Assembly (NCBI RefSeq): GCF_002563715.1
Contig: NZ_PDJJ01000001.1
Location: forward strand, 3,968,001-4,032,000
Direction of reading: 5' to 3'
Length of the DNA stretch: 64,000 bases
DNA from: Isoptericola jiangsuensis
GTDB taxonomy: Bacteria > Actinomycetota > Actinomycetes > Actinomycetales > Cellulomonadaceae
The translations under genes and the position numbers were made by a program. The notes under the pieces are model-generated. The model had not been told where the DNA came from. It saw nothing but the letters and a program-made list of their open reading frames with translations, and did no database searches. Of this stretch, positions 37,361 through 46,789 are shown piece by piece (the first letter of the stretch is position 1; each line of letters opens with the position of its first letter).

Positions 37361-37496
37361 CGGGATGGCTGCTCCAGTCGTGCCGTCGGCGGCAGGGCGG
37401 CTGTCGCCCCCCGGTTCCGACAGCCACTGATCGAGTGTTCACCCGCGGCGGCGATCCGTCCAGTGGGACACGTCGACGCGACGGGGCGGTGCCACG

Positions 37497-37991
37497 TCAG
37501 TCCTGTGAAGGTTCACGGTCGGTCACGTCCGCCACCTGCGCACCGAGGACGCGCAGGAGGTCGTCGGCGTCCATCGCCGCCGAGACGCCGTGACCACCGG
37601 CTCCGACCGACACCGTACCCCGTCCGGCGACGGTTGCGTCGGCCACCACCGGCCACGGTCGTGTCGAGCCGAACGGGGTGATCGTCCCCCGCTCGTACCC
37701 GGTCACCTCGCGGGCCACGGCGGCGTCCGGCATCGACAGCCGGTTGACGCCCAGCAGCGCCCGCAACCGGGGCCAGGAGATGGTCCGGCCGCCGGGCACG
37801 AGGACGAACAGGTAGTCGTCCACGCCCCGCCGCACGACCAGCGACTTGAGGATCTGGTCCGGCTCCAGGCCACGTGCGGCCGCCGCCTCCGCCAGGGAAC
37901 GCACCGGCCCGTGCCGGGTGATCCGGCTCGGCACGCCCGCGGCCTCCAGCGCCTCGCGGGCGCGCCGTTCCGGCTCGGTCTCGGTGGTCAT
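37497..37991 (-). CDS. YbaK/ProX-type aminoacyl-tRNA deacylase domain protein
   Basis: The 164-residue protein matches the YbaK/EbsC fold: LEPDQILKSLVVRRGVDDYLFVLVPGGRTISWPRLRALLG with the catalytic-type Lys in ILKSL (about 49), and a GTITPFGSTRPWPVVADATV segment. Such proteins hydrolyse mischarged tRNAs such as Cys-tRNA-Pro. It is in a minus-strand operon with DUF2087 and a D,D-carboxypeptidase gene, each overlapping the next by 4 bases. The tRNA substrate cannot be told from sequence. Confidence 0.88.
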   Translation of the reverse strand: MTTETEPERRAREALEAAGVPSRITRHGPVRSLAEAAAARGLEPDQILKSLVVRRGVDDYLFVLVPGGRTISWPRLRALLGVNRLSMPDAAVAREVTGYERGTITPFGSTRPWPVVADATVAGRGTVSVGAGGHGVSAAMDADDLLRVLGAQVADVTDREPSQD

Positions 37992-38326
37992 CCGTCCTCC
38001 CGCAGCACCCGGTCGGCGAGCTCCCGGACGTCGGGGTCGTCGTCGTGCTCCGTGCGTTCCGTGCGCCAGTACTCGGCGCCGTCGCGCGTCCGTGAGACGA
38101 GCCCGAGGTCCACCATCGCGCGGCGCAGGCCCACCGGGTCCCGCGCGAGGACGGCCAGCCGGTCGGTGAGCTCCCGCTCCGTCACCGGGTCGAGCAGCCG
38201 CGGCAGGGCGATGGTGGCGAGGTAGCGGGTCACGGCGACCTTGTCCCGCCACCGGCGGGGCGTGCGCTCCAGCCGGCCGTCGGAGAGGAACCGTCGGGGG
38301 TCGCCGACGGGGGCGCCCTCGGTCAC
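37988..38326 (-). CDS. DUF2087 domain protein
   Basis: The 112-residue protein fits DUF2087: [33 protein letters not shown], then [25 protein letters not shown]. The pattern looks like a small winged-helix regulator. The start overlaps the stop of the upstream D,D-carboxypeptidase gene and its own stop overlaps ybaK. Function unknown. Confidence 0.85.
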   Translation of the reverse strand: MTEGAPVGDPRRFLSDGRLERTPRRWRDKVAVTRYLATIALPRLLDPVTERELTDRLAVLARDPVGLRRAMVDLGLVSRTRDGAEYWRTERTEHDDDPDVRELADRVLREDG

Positions 38327-40488
38327 TCTCCCTCGCCCGTGCCGTCCTCGACGTCGTCGCCGTCGGACTCCGACCGGCCGGCCGTCGTGCCCGCCGTGAC
38401 GTCGCCGGTGCTGCCGGTGCCGTCGTCCGGGTCACCGGTGTCGCTCGGCGACGGCGTGGGCTCCGGGTCGGGGGACGTGGACGGCGACGGGTCGGTGCTC
38501 GGTGACGGGCTCGGCGCGGGCGTCGGGTCGGTGCTCGGCGACGGGCTGGGCGTCGGGGTGGCGGAGGGCGACGGCGACGGGCTGGGCTTCGTCGACGGGC
38601 TCGGCGACGGCGTCGGCGTGACCGACGGGGTCGGCTTCGGCGTCGGCTCGGGGGTGGGCTTCGGCGTCGCCGTCGGCTTCGGAGTCGGCGTCGGGGTGGC
38701 CTGGGCCGTCGGCTGCTTGCCGCCGTCACCCTTCGTCCCGGCGTCGTCCTTGCCCTTGCCCTTGCCGCCCGCGTCCTTGTCGGCGTCCTCGTCCCGGTCG
38801 TCGCCGGCGGGCCGCACCGTGGGCGTCGTGCCGCCGGTCGTGCCGGTGCCGCCGCCACCGGCGGTCCAGCCCGACCCGTAGTCGGCCGGGGCGCGGTCCG
38901 GAGCGGGACCGGCCGCGAAGAACTCGAAGTGCCACGGCTCCGGCTTGCGCCCGTCCGGGCGTGCCCAGGTGGGGTTGTCCCAGCCGTAGTCCGGGCCGTG
39001 CACGCGCAGCCACGCGTACTCGGCGGACGTCCCGCTCGAGATCGGGGTCGACAGGTCGAGGGCGAGGCCCCAGCCGTGGTTCGACGTGCCCGGCACCGCA
39101 GCGAGCGTCGGCTTCGCCGCCCGCACCGCGACCTGCGCGTCGTACGAGCGGTACGAGTCCGTGATGGGGATGTCCGTGCCGAACTCGGCCCGGTAGGCCG
39201 TGTTCAGCGCCTCCAGCTGCACCGCCGCGTCGCAGCGCAGCAGGTGCCACGTCGCCCAGGGGACCTGGCACAGCACCGACGCCGGGATGCGACCGTTCGC
39301 GTACCCCGCCGTCGTCCCCGCGTAGCGGCTCACCACCGACTGCAGCGCGTCCGCGAGACCCGGGGCGGCGAGCCCGATCGGGAGGCCGTCCGCCGTCACC
39401 GGGAGCCCCTCGTCGTTGACGAACGTCCCGTCCGGCAGCTGCGTCACCGCGGGTCGCAGGTCCAGCACGTACGACGCGGTGGCGGGGTCGAGGAGCGTCG
39501 TGAGGTTCGTCGCGGCGATGACGACGTCGTCGAACGTCACCGCCTCCTCCGTGTGCTCGTGGCCGGAGGACTCGTCGTCGGCGGGGCCGTCGGTCGCGAC
39601 GCCCGGCGCGGCGGTCCCGTCCGCGGCGTCCGCCGTGCCGGTCGGCGGACCGGCGTCGGGGCCGGCCGCGAGGTCGTCGGCCAGGGAGTCCGTGAGCGAC
39701 GACGACCCACCACCGAGGTCCGGCTGGACCACGCGCGAGATCGTCGAGGCCGCGCTGAAGGTGTCCGTGGCGTCGTCCTCGGAGCCCGCGCCCGTGCCGG
39801 GCGGCGGCCCCAGCGGCGGCACGTCGAGGTCGGGCACGTCCTGCGTCCCGGCGCCGCCCGTCGTCCCGGTGCCGTCCAGGGTGCCGAGGCCGTCGAGGGT
39901 CCCGGTCGCGCCGGGATCGGCCTCCGCCGGCGGGCGCAGCGGGGACGGCCCGGTCGGGTCGGTGGCCTCGGGCGCGGCGTCGTCGGCTCCCGGGACGCCC
40001 GCACCGGCGGCGGTCCCCGACGGACCGGCGACGTCGGCACGCACCGTCGGGAGGCCGACCCGCGGCTCGACCAGCGCGTCCTGCTGGGACACGTACGTGA
40101 CCAGCAGCAGACCCAGCTCGGCCGCGGCCTGCCGGACGTCGGGCGCCTGGGACCGGCCCGCGTCGGCCGCGGCGGCCTCGGCCCGCTCGACGGCGTCGAG
40201 GACCTGCGCGACGGTGCTCGGCCCCGACGCGGCCGCGGACCCCACGACGGGCACGTCCGGCGTCCCGTCGACGGGCAGCGGCTCGGTGAAGTCGGGGTGG
40301 GTGCCGAACGAGCTCCACGGCACCGCCGCCGCGGACAGCGACATGAAACCGCAGGCCAGGGCGATCGTCAGACCACCGGCGACGAGGGTGCGCCGCACGG
40401 GGTGGTGGTCGCGGACGGGCGTCACGGCCGGGCCGGACGGCGCGGTGACGCCGAGCTCGTCCGGAGCGTCGTTGTCGTCGACCGTCAC
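38323..40488 (-). CDS. D-alanyl-D-alanine carboxypeptidase, M15B (VanY type), with Pro/Thr/Ser-rich tail
   Basis: The 721-residue protein has an N-terminal membrane segment (about 30-50), a long acidic Gly/Thr/Pro linker (100-290), a catalytic M15 domain (about 405-530) and a C-terminal Pro/Thr/Ser-rich tail (about 585-700). The zinc site is visible as [11 protein letters not shown] (His471, Asp478) and EPWHFEF (His520, with Glu nearby). It trims peptidoglycan stem peptides at the cell surface. The tail, written in codon repeats such as PTPSPSPST, is typical of wall-spanning linkers. The GTG start has AAAGG 6 bases upstream. The stop overlaps the DUF2087 gene by 4 bases. Confidence 0.9.
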   Translation of the reverse strand: MTVDDNDAPDELGVTAPSGPAVTPVRDHHPVRRTLVAGGLTIALACGFMSLSAAAVPWSSFGTHPDFTEPLPVDGTPDVPVVGSAAASGPSTVAQVLDAVERAEAAAADAGRSQAPDVRQAAAELGLLLVTYVSQQDALVEPRVGLPTVRADVAGPSGTAAGAGVPGADDAAPEATDPTGPSPLRPPAEADPGATGTLDGLGTLDGTGTTGGAGTQDVPDLDVPPLGPPPGTGAGSEDDATDTFSAASTISRVVQPDLGGGSSSLTDSLADDLAAGPDAGPPTGTADAADGTAAPGVATDGPADDESSGHEHTEEAVTFDDVVIAATNLTTLLDPATASYVLDLRPAVTQLPDGTFVNDEGLPVTADGLPIGLAAPGLADALQSVVSRYAGTTAGYANGRIPASVLCQVPWATWHLLRCDAAVQLEALNTAYRAEFGTDIPITDSYRSYDAQVAVRAAKPTLAAVPGTSNHGWGLALDLSTPISSGTSAEYAWLRVHGPDYGWDNPTWARPDGRKPEPWHFEFFAAGPAPDRAPADYGSGWTAGGGGTGTTGGTTPTVRPAGDDRDEDADKDAGGKGKGKDDAGTKGDGGKQPTAQATPTPTPKPTATPKPTPEPTPKPTPSVTPTPSPSPSTKPSPSPSPSATPTPSPSPSTDPTPAPSPSPSTDPSPSTSPDPEPTPSPSDTGDPDDGTGSTGDVTAGTTAGRSESDGDDVEDGTGEGE

Positions 40489-40620
40489 GTCAAACCTTTC
40501 CCGGAGCACCCGTGCTGGCGGTCGCATCTTCGCACACGAAGGTGTCGCCCATCACAACTGTGCGGGACGCGGCCGCGAACCGCCAGCCCTGGAGCGGCTG
40601 AACCCGTGCAGACTGGTGGC

Positions 40621-41409
40621 ATGGACCGGCGACCTGCGGACACGCCCGCCCGCATCGACCTCAACAGCGACCTGGGCGAGGGGCTCGGGCCCTGGCGGCT
40701 CGGCGACGACGAGCGCCTGCTCGACGTCGTCACGAGCGCCAACGTCGCCTGCGGCTTCCACGCCGGCGACCCGGCGACGATGCACCGCACCGTGCGGGCC
40801 GCCGTCGAGCGCGGCGTCACCCTCGGTGCGCACGTCGCCTACCGGGACCTCGTCGGGTTCGGCCGGCGACGGATGGACGTCCCGAGCGAGGAGCTGCGGG
40901 CCGACGTCGTCTACCAGCTGGGGGCCCTCCAGGCCGTCGCCGCGGCCGAGGGCGGCCGGGTCGCCTACGTCAAGCCCCACGGCGCCCTCTACAACACCGC
41001 GGCCGTGGACCCCCGCGTCGCGGCCGACGTCGCGGCGGCCGTCGCCGCCGTCGACCCGTCGCTCGTGCTGCTGGGCCTGCCGGGCAGCGTCGCCCTGGAC
41101 GCCGCGGCGGACGCGGGCCTGCCGGTGGCGACCGAGGCGTTCGCCGACCGCGGGTACACGCCCGAGGGCCGCCTCGTGCCCCGGGGTGAGCCCGGCGCCG
41201 TGCTGCACGACCCCGAGGAGGTCGCCCACCGCATGCTGCGGCTCGCCACCGACGGCGTCGTCGAGGCCGTCGACGGCACGGTCGTGAGGGTCCGCGCCGA
41301 CTCCGTGTGCGTCCACGGCGACACCCCCGGCGCCGTGCGGATGGCCGTGCGGGTGCGCGCCGTCCTCACCTCCGCGGGCGTCGACCTGCGCCCCTTCGTG
41401 GACGCCTGA
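40621..41409 (+). CDS. pxpA: 5-oxoprolinase subunit A (LamB/YcsF)
   Basis: The 262-residue protein has the LamB/YcsF hallmarks: [14 protein letters not shown] at 12-25, [16 protein letters not shown] near 38-53, [17 protein letters not shown] and [11 protein letters not shown]. With PxpB and PxpC it hydrolyses 5-oxoproline to glutamate using ATP. The stop is 2 bases from the start of the fused PxpBC gene. Divergent from the carboxypeptidase operon. Confidence 0.95.
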   Translation: MDRRPADTPARIDLNSDLGEGLGPWRLGDDERLLDVVTSANVACGFHAGDPATMHRTVRAAVERGVTLGAHVAYRDLVGFGRRRMDVPSEELRADVVYQLGALQAVAAAEGGRVAYVKPHGALYNTAAVDPRVAADVAAAVAAVDPSLVLLGLPGSVALDAAADAGLPVATEAFADRGYTPEGRLVPRGEPGAVLHDPEEVAHRMLRLATDGVVEAVDGTVVRVRADSVCVHGDTPGAVRMAVRVRAVLTSAGVDLRPFVDA

Positions 41410-41411
41410 GC

Positions 41412-43100
41412 ATGCGGATCCTCGCCGCGGGCGACGACGCCGTCCTCGTCGAGTGCGCGTCCGCCGCCGAGGCGGTGTCGCTCCACCGGTCGCTGACGGA
41501 CCGGCCCGTGCCCGGCGTTGGACCGACGGTCCCCGGCGCACGCACCCTGCTCGTCCACCACGACCCCGCCCGGCACGACCGCGCCGCGCTCGCGGCGCTG
41601 CTCGCCGCCCGTCGCGCCGCCGACGACGCCGCTGCCAGGGCCGCCCCCGGGCGGGTCCTGGAGGTGCCGGTGGTGTACGACGGCGAGGACCTGGGCGACG
41701 TGGCGGCGCTGCTGGGGACGTCGGTGGACGAGGTGGTGCGGCGGCACGCGGCGGCGACGTGGACGGTCGCGTTCATGGGGTTCGCGCCCGGGTTCGCGTA
41801 CCTCACGGGGTCGGACCCGAGGCTGGTGGTGCCGCGCCGGGACACGCCGCGCACCCGGGTGCCGGCGGGGTCGGTGGCGCTGGCGGGCGCGTACGGCGGT
41901 GTCTACCCGCGCGAGGGGCCGGGCGGCTGGCAGCTCGTGGGGTGGACGGGGTTCCCGCTGTGGGACCTGGACAGGGAGCCGCCGGTGGCGTGGGCGCCGG
42001 GCGACCAGGTGCGGTTCCGGCCGGTGCGGGAGGTCGCGGTCGGGCCGCGGTCCGCTCCGGCACCGCGGGGCGGGGCGGGGCGGTCGGCGGACGAGGGGGC
42101 GGGCGGCACGTCGGGCGGCATGTCGCGCGGCACGTCGGGCGGCGGCGCCGCGGTCGAGGTCGTGGACCCGGGCGTGCAGGCGCTCGTGCAGGACGCCGGT
42201 CGCCCCGGGCTGGCGGACCTGGGCGTGGGGGCGGCCGGCGCGGCCGACCCCCGCAGCCTGCGGGCCGCGATCCGGGCCGTGGGCGGGCGCCCCGACGACG
42301 CGGCGCTGGAGTCCCACGGCGGTCTGCGGCTGCGGGCGCGTGGTCGCGTGGTGGTGGCGGTGGCCGGGGCGGCGGCGCCGGTGAAGGTCAGGTCGGCGGA
42401 CGGGGAGCCCCGCGCGGTGGCCCCCGGGCGGGCCGTGCTCCTGCGCGACGGGGACGAGCTCGCGGTGGGGGCCGTCGCGCGGGGGCTGTCGCTGCACGTG
42501 GCCGTGCGGGGCGGCGTCGCGGTGCCGCCCGTCCTCGGGTCGCGGTCCACGGACCTGCTGGGCGGCATCGGGCCCGCACCGCTGGTGGCGGGCACGGTGC
42601 TGCCGGTGGGCGCGGCGGCGGGCGACGCCGTGGCCCTCGGCGACGTGGGCGCTCCCCTGACGGGCGACCTGCCCGCGCCGGGCGACGTCGTCCAGCTGCC
42701 CGTGACGCTCGGTCCGCGGGACGACTGGTTCACGGCCGACGCGCTGCGGCTGCTGCTCGCCCAGGAGTGGGAGGTGACGGCACTGGCGGACCGGGTGGGC
42801 ACGCGGCTCCACGGCGCCGTCCCGCTCGAGCGGCGCCCGGAGGCGCAGGGGCGCGAGCTGGCCAGCGAGGGCGTCGTCACCGGCGGGGTCCAGGTCCCGC
42901 CGAGCGGGCAGCCCGTGCTGTTCGGGCCGGACCACCCCCTGACCGGCGGGTACCCGGTCGTCGCGGTGGTCACGTCCGTGGGCCGCCGGCTGCTGGGCCA
43001 GCTCCCCACGGGGGCGCGGCTGCGGTTCGTCGCGGCCGACCGTGACCAGAGTGTGGAGGAGCCGGCGGACGTGGACACACGATCTCGACAGGATCTGTGA
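41412..43100 (+). CDS. pxpBC: 5-oxoprolinase subunits B and C, fused
   Basis: The 562-residue protein joins the two remaining subunits. Residues about 1-215 are the KipI/PxpB domain (FMGFAPGFAYLTG and PRTRVPAGSVALAGAYGGVYP), with a Gly/Ser-rich linker near 218-250. The KipA/PxpC cyclophilin-like domain follows (VVDPGVQALVQDAGRPGLADLGV, SHGGLRLRARG, and GGVQVPPSGQPVLFGPDHPLTGGYP). Fusion of B and C is common in actinobacteria. It is the second gene of the pxpA operon. Confidence 0.95.
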   Translation: MRILAAGDDAVLVECASAAEAVSLHRSLTDRPVPGVGPTVPGARTLLVHHDPARHDRAALAALLAARRAADDAAARAAPGRVLEVPVVYDGEDLGDVAALLGTSVDEVVRRHAAATWTVAFMGFAPGFAYLTGSDPRLVVPRRDTPRTRVPAGSVALAGAYGGVYPREGPGGWQLVGWTGFPLWDLDREPPVAWAPGDQVRFRPVREVAVGPRSAPAPRGGAGRSADEGAGGTSGGMSRGTSGGGAAVEVVDPGVQALVQDAGRPGLADLGVGAAGAADPRSLRAAIRAVGGRPDDAALESHGGLRLRARGRVVVAVAGAAAPVKVRSADGEPRAVAPGRAVLLRDGDELAVGAVARGLSLHVAVRGGVAVPPVLGSRSTDLLGGIGPAPLVAGTVLPVGAAAGDAVALGDVGAPLTGDLPAPGDVVQLPVTLGPRDDWFTADALRLLLAQEWEVTALADRVGTRLHGAVPLERRPEAQGRELASEGVVTGGVQVPPSGQPVLFGPDHPLTGGYPVVAVVTSVGRRLLGQLPTGARLRFVAADRDQSVEEPADVDTRSRQDL

Positions 43101-43137
43101 CGGACGACGCAGCGCGGATCGTTCCGGAGCGGGCACA

Positions 43138-43620
43138 ATGTCCGGCATGACGTCGACGACGACCTCCCCCCGGGTGAACGGCACCTCGCGCCTCGCCGCG
43201 GCCGGCCTGCTGGCCCTCGCCATGATGCTCACGGGGTGTTCGACGGCCGTCGACGTCCAGCAGTTCATCGCCGACGCGCAGAGCCAGGCCGAGGCGATCG
43301 ACGAGGACATCCAGGAGCTCGAGGAGCAGGTCACCGGCGTCCCCGCCGAGCTGCAGACCCAGGTCACCGACGCCGTCGCGTCCGCGCAGGCCGCGACCGA
43401 CGAGGCCCGGACCGCGCTCGACCAGGCCGCCACCGCCGAGGACGGCGCCGTCGTCGCCCTCGAGGACGCCCAGGTCGCCCTGGAGGCCGCGAGCGCCGAG
43501 GTCAGGCACGTCACCGAGCAGGCGCGGGAGAACGGCGCCGACCAGGTCGCGGACCTGCTGGCGCAGCTCCAGGAGCAGATCGACGCGCTGCGCGGCGAGA
43601 CGGAGAGCGCCGCCGGCTGA
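43138..43620 (+). CDS. Coiled-coil lipoprotein
   Basis: The 160-residue product has a lipobox LTGC (Cys 34) and a mature region of Glu/Gln/Ala/Asp heptads forming one or two long helices (about 40-155). GGAG lies 8 bases before the ATG at 43138; a second ATG at 43147 is possible. It resembles surface lipoproteins with alpha-helical bundles, but no family is recognised. It follows pxpBC by 37 bases and may be read through from it. Confidence 0.75.
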   Translation: MSGMTSTTTSPRVNGTSRLAAAGLLALAMMLTGCSTAVDVQQFIADAQSQAEAIDEDIQELEEQVTGVPAELQTQVTDAVASAQAATDEARTALDQAATAEDGAVVALEDAQVALEAASAEVRHVTEQARENGADQVADLLAQLQEQIDALRGETESAAG

Positions 43621-43647
43621 CCCGCCCGCGTCGTCCCCGCCGCTCCG

Positions 43648-44928
43648 TCAGGGGTGCGCGAGCCACTCCCGGGCGGCGGCCACGAGCAGCGCGACCCCCA
43701 GGTCGAGGGTCGGCTCGGGCACGGGGGCGAAGAACGGCGAATGGTTCGGGGCGACGCCGTCGGGCAGGTTCCCCATGCCGGTGGCGGTCGACAGGTCGAA
43801 GCCCTCGAAGAGCGCGGTGTCGAACCCCCCGAGGTTCCAGTAGACGAGCGGGACTCCCGCGGCGGTCGCGAGGTCGCCCACGTCCTCCGAACCGGGCAGC
43901 GGCGGCATCGCGATCAGCGCGGGGGTGCCCCCGGCGGCCTCGATCGTGCCGCGGTGCGCCTCCAGGGTGCGCGCGAGGACGGCGCCGGTGCGGTGCGAGG
44001 CGTCCGGGTCGTTGACCATGAGGTGGAACGTCGCGATGCCCTCGTGCTCGGGGTCGAGCGGTGCGCCCGACGCCGCGGCCTCGGCGGCGACGATGCGGTG
44101 GATCGCGGCGAGCACCCGCTCCCGCACGCCCGCGTCGAACGTGCGCACGTTGACCAGCAGCTCGGCGCGGTCCGGGATGATGTTCGCCTGGGTCCCGGCG
44201 CGCACCGACCCGACGGTGACGACCGCCTTCTCCCCCGCCCCGACCTCGCGGGACACGATGCCCTGTAGCCGCTGGATGGTCGCGGCCGCCATGAGGACGG
44301 GGTCGACGGTCGCCTCCGGGCTGGAGCCGTGGCCGCCCCTGCCGTGCAGGGTGATGCGCTCGGAGTCCGTGGCGGCCATCGCCGTGCCCGGCGTGAGGTT
44401 GACGACCCCGACGGGCAGCGGCATGACGTGCTGGCCCAGCACGACGTCGGGCGTGCCGACGCGGTCGAACAGGCCGTCGTCCACCATCGCGCGGGCGCCG
44501 CCACCCACCTCCTCCGCGGGCTGGAACAGCGCCAGGACCGTGCCGGACCACTCGGTGCGCCGGGCCGCGAGCTCCGCCGCGGCCCCCAGCAGGCACGTGA
44601 CGTGCACGTCGTGGCCGCACGCGTGCATCGTGCCCGTGGCATGGCCGTCCGGGGTGACGGCGGTGTCCGTGGACGCGTACGGCAGCCCCGTGCGCTCCGT
44701 GACGGGCAGGCCGTCCATGTCGGCGCGCAGCAGCACGGTCGGCCCGTCGCCGCTGCTCAGCACCCCGACGACGCCGGTCCCGCCCACGCCCTCGTGGACG
44801 TCGTAGCCGAGACCGCGCAGGCGCTCCGCGACGATCCCCGCCGTCCGGCGCTCGGCGAACGCCAGCTCGGGGTGGGCGTGCAGGTCCGTGTAGATCGCCG
44901 TCAGCTCGGCGGTGCTCAGTGCGCTCAC
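43648..44928 (-). CDS. M20-family amidohydrolase
   Basis: The 426-residue metallo-enzyme shows HAHPELAFAERRTA, LLRADMDGLPV, MHACGHDVHVTCLLG and FQPAEEVGGGARAMVDDG with the metal-binding Cys/His/Glu residues, and a lid domain (about 190-300). The family includes aminobenzoyl-glutamate, hippurate and N-acyl-amino-acid hydrolases. The GTG start at 44928 is preceded by GAGAGGA. Single gene, convergent with the lipoprotein gene 28 bases away. The exact substrate is not known. Confidence 0.93.
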   Translation of the reverse strand: MSALSTAELTAIYTDLHAHPELAFAERRTAGIVAERLRGLGYDVHEGVGGTGVVGVLSSGDGPTVLLRADMDGLPVTERTGLPYASTDTAVTPDGHATGTMHACGHDVHVTCLLGAAAELAARRTEWSGTVLALFQPAEEVGGGARAMVDDGLFDRVGTPDVVLGQHVMPLPVGVVNLTPGTAMAATDSERITLHGRGGHGSSPEATVDPVLMAAATIQRLQGIVSREVGAGEKAVVTVGSVRAGTQANIIPDRAELLVNVRTFDAGVRERVLAAIHRIVAAEAAASGAPLDPEHEGIATFHLMVNDPDASHRTGAVLARTLEAHRGTIEAAGGTPALIAMPPLPGSEDVGDLATAAGVPLVYWNLGGFDTALFEGFDLSTATGMGNLPDGVAPNHSPFFAPVPEPTLDLGVALLVAAAREWLAHP

Positions 44929-45015
44929 CCGCCCATCCTCTCGCCGTGGGGACTCGCGGCGGGGCATCGAGGCGCGGTGTTGCGTACGTTCGGCGCCTCC
45001 CCGAGGGTGGGACCC

Positions 45016-45294
45016 GTGCCCGACGACCCGCCCCTCACCCTCCGCATCGGTCCCGACGAGCTGGTCGTGCGTGACCGGTACGAGTCCGCCAGCATCGTCA
45101 ACGACATCCTCATCGGCGTGTGGTTCGTGGTCGGCAGCGCCCTGTTCTTCGGCTCGGCCACCGAGACGGCGGGCACGGTGCTGTTCCTCGTCGGCAGCGT
45201 GCAGATGCTGCTGCGCCCGGGGATCCGGCTGGCGCGTCGCGTCCACCTCCGTCGCATCGGCAGCGTGCACGCCGAGACCGCGCGCGACTTCTGA
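45016..45294 (+). CDS. YrhK-like small membrane protein
   Basis: The 92-residue protein has a polar N-terminus, then two hydrophobic helices (about 30-50 and 57-72) in the pattern VNDILIGVWFVVGSALFF...TAGTVLFLVGSVQMLLRPGIRLARRVHL. This is the YrhK domain of unknown function. The GTG at 45016 after GGGTGGGA is chosen; an upstream GTG at 44980 would add 12 residues. Divergent from the amidohydrolase gene. Confidence 0.8.
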   Translation: MPDDPPLTLRIGPDELVVRDRYESASIVNDILIGVWFVVGSALFFGSATETAGTVLFLVGSVQMLLRPGIRLARRVHLRRIGSVHAETARDF

Positions 45295-45341
45295 CCACCG
45301 CGGTCCTCCCGGTGTCGGCGGCCCCTGGACCGGTGGACGCC

Positions 45342-46187
45342 TCAGTCGGGGTCGGTGGGGTCCAGCGGCGCGTCGGGGGCCAGGTTGACCACACCGCGCC
45401 GCCAGTGACCCACCACCGTGGACCGGTCCGGCCCGACGCCGCGCGCCCGCCAGTGGCGCCGCACGGGCACGAGGTCTCCCGCCTCGCCGTACGCCACGAT
45501 GAGCTCGTCCGGCTCCGGGACGCCGAGGGACCGGACGGCGTCCGCGAGCTGCCCCGGGCCGTCGGTGCGGTACAGGATCTCGACGTCGGCGCCGTCGAGC
45601 TCGTCCTCGACGAACGCCTCGTCGACGTCGTCGCCGATCTCCACGATCGCCGTCACCCGGACGTCGGGCCCGACGGCCGCGACCCACCGCGCGGCCGCGG
45701 GCAGGCCGGTCTCGTCCACCGCCAGCGTCAGGCGGCCGATCCCCGCGGGGACCCCGAGGCTCGTCCCGGGACCGACGAGCACGACCTCGTCCCCGGGGGC
45801 CGCGCGGCCCGCCCACGCCGAGGCCGGGCCGTCGTCACCGTGCAGCACCCAGTCCAGGTCCACCTCGGTGACGCCGTCCACCGTGCGGGCCGCACGGACC
45901 GTCAGCTCCCGCGAGATCGACACCACCCCGGCCGGGCGCTGGACCCCGCCGTCCGCCGCGAGCGTCGGCGCGTGCAGCACCCCCGTCGCCGGGTCCGGCA
46001 GGAACACCTTGACATGGTCGTCCGGCCCCGGGGCACGCAAGGCCCCCAGCGACGACGACGACGCCGGGTCCGCCCCCTCGACGTCGCGCAGCGTCGTGCG
46101 CACGATCGTGCCCGCCACCCGCCGCACGGCGTGGACGCGCGCACGGCGCGGGATCAGGTCGAGGTCGGTGCGGGGTCGGGTCGTCAC
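45342..46187 (-). CDS. Siderophore-interacting protein (SIP family flavoprotein)
   Basis: The 281-residue protein has the two-domain layout of the ViuB/SIP family: an N-terminal FAD-binding beta-barrel (about 15-135, with DDHVKVFLPDP and SREL) and a C-terminal NAD(P)H-binding part (about 140-275, with DETGLPAAARW and YGEAGDLVPVRRHWR). It should release iron from ferric siderophores by reduction in the cytosol. The FAD motif is partly degenerate compared with ViuB. The GTG start at 46187 follows GGTGGA. No siderophore genes are nearby. Confidence 0.85.
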   Translation of the reverse strand: MTTRPRTDLDLIPRRARVHAVRRVAGTIVRTTLRDVEGADPASSSSLGALRAPGPDDHVKVFLPDPATGVLHAPTLAADGGVQRPAGVVSISRELTVRAARTVDGVTEVDLDWVLHGDDGPASAWAGRAAPGDEVVLVGPGTSLGVPAGIGRLTLAVDETGLPAAARWVAAVGPDVRVTAIVEIGDDVDEAFVEDELDGADVEILYRTDGPGQLADAVRSLGVPEPDELIVAYGEAGDLVPVRRHWRARGVGPDRSTVVGHWRRGVVNLAPDAPLDPTDPD

Positions 46188-46263
46188 CGCTCGATTCCAC
46201 CACGAGGAGCACGCACCGTCCGTGTCCTGGCGCCGCGACGACCTGCTCCGCCACACTGTGCCC

Positions 46264-46695
46264 ATGAGCGACCGTCAGCAGCCCTACGAGGGGTACCAGC
46301 CGCCCGCGTACACCGGCTACACCGGCCAGGACACCCCGCCGGCGCCCGCCTGGACGGGCACCCCCGGCGACCCGTACGCGAGCGCCCCCGGGCCGCACGC
46401 CACCTACCCCGCGGCCCCCGGCTACGGCGCCCCCGCCTACCCGCAGCAGCCGACCGACCCGCCCGGCCGCACCCTCGGCATCGTCGGGTTCGTCCTCGCG
46501 TTCGTCATGCCCCTCGCCGGGATCGTCGTGTCCGCGCTGTCGCTGTCCGAGTCCCGCAAGGCGCAGGCGCCCAACGCGCTCGGCACCTGGGGGCTGTGGC
46601 TGTCCATCGCGTTCACGGTCGGCGGGCTGCTGCTGTTCCTCGGCTACTTCGCCCTCGTCTTCGCCACCGCGGGGCTCGCCCTCACCACCTCCTGA
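46264..46695 (+). CDS. DUF4190-type membrane protein
   Basis: The 143-residue product has a Pro/Tyr/Gly-rich cytosolic region (1-68, YQPPAYTGYTG) and two or three hydrophobic helices (about 70-95 and 108-140). GIVGFVLAFVMPLAGIVVSALSLSESRK is the DUF4190 pattern. Function unknown. Divergent from the SIP gene. Confidence 0.8.
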   Translation: MSDRQQPYEGYQPPAYTGYTGQDTPPAPAWTGTPGDPYASAPGPHATYPAAPGYGAPAYPQQPTDPPGRTLGIVGFVLAFVMPLAGIVVSALSLSESRKAQAPNALGTWGLWLSIAFTVGGLLLFLGYFALVFATAGLALTTS

Positions 46696-46789
46696 CGACG
46701 CCGCGACGGCACGGACGGGGACGGCGCGCCACGACCGTCCCGCGTCGGCTGCGGATAACGGTTTGCGCGCCCTGGGAGAATGGTTCGCC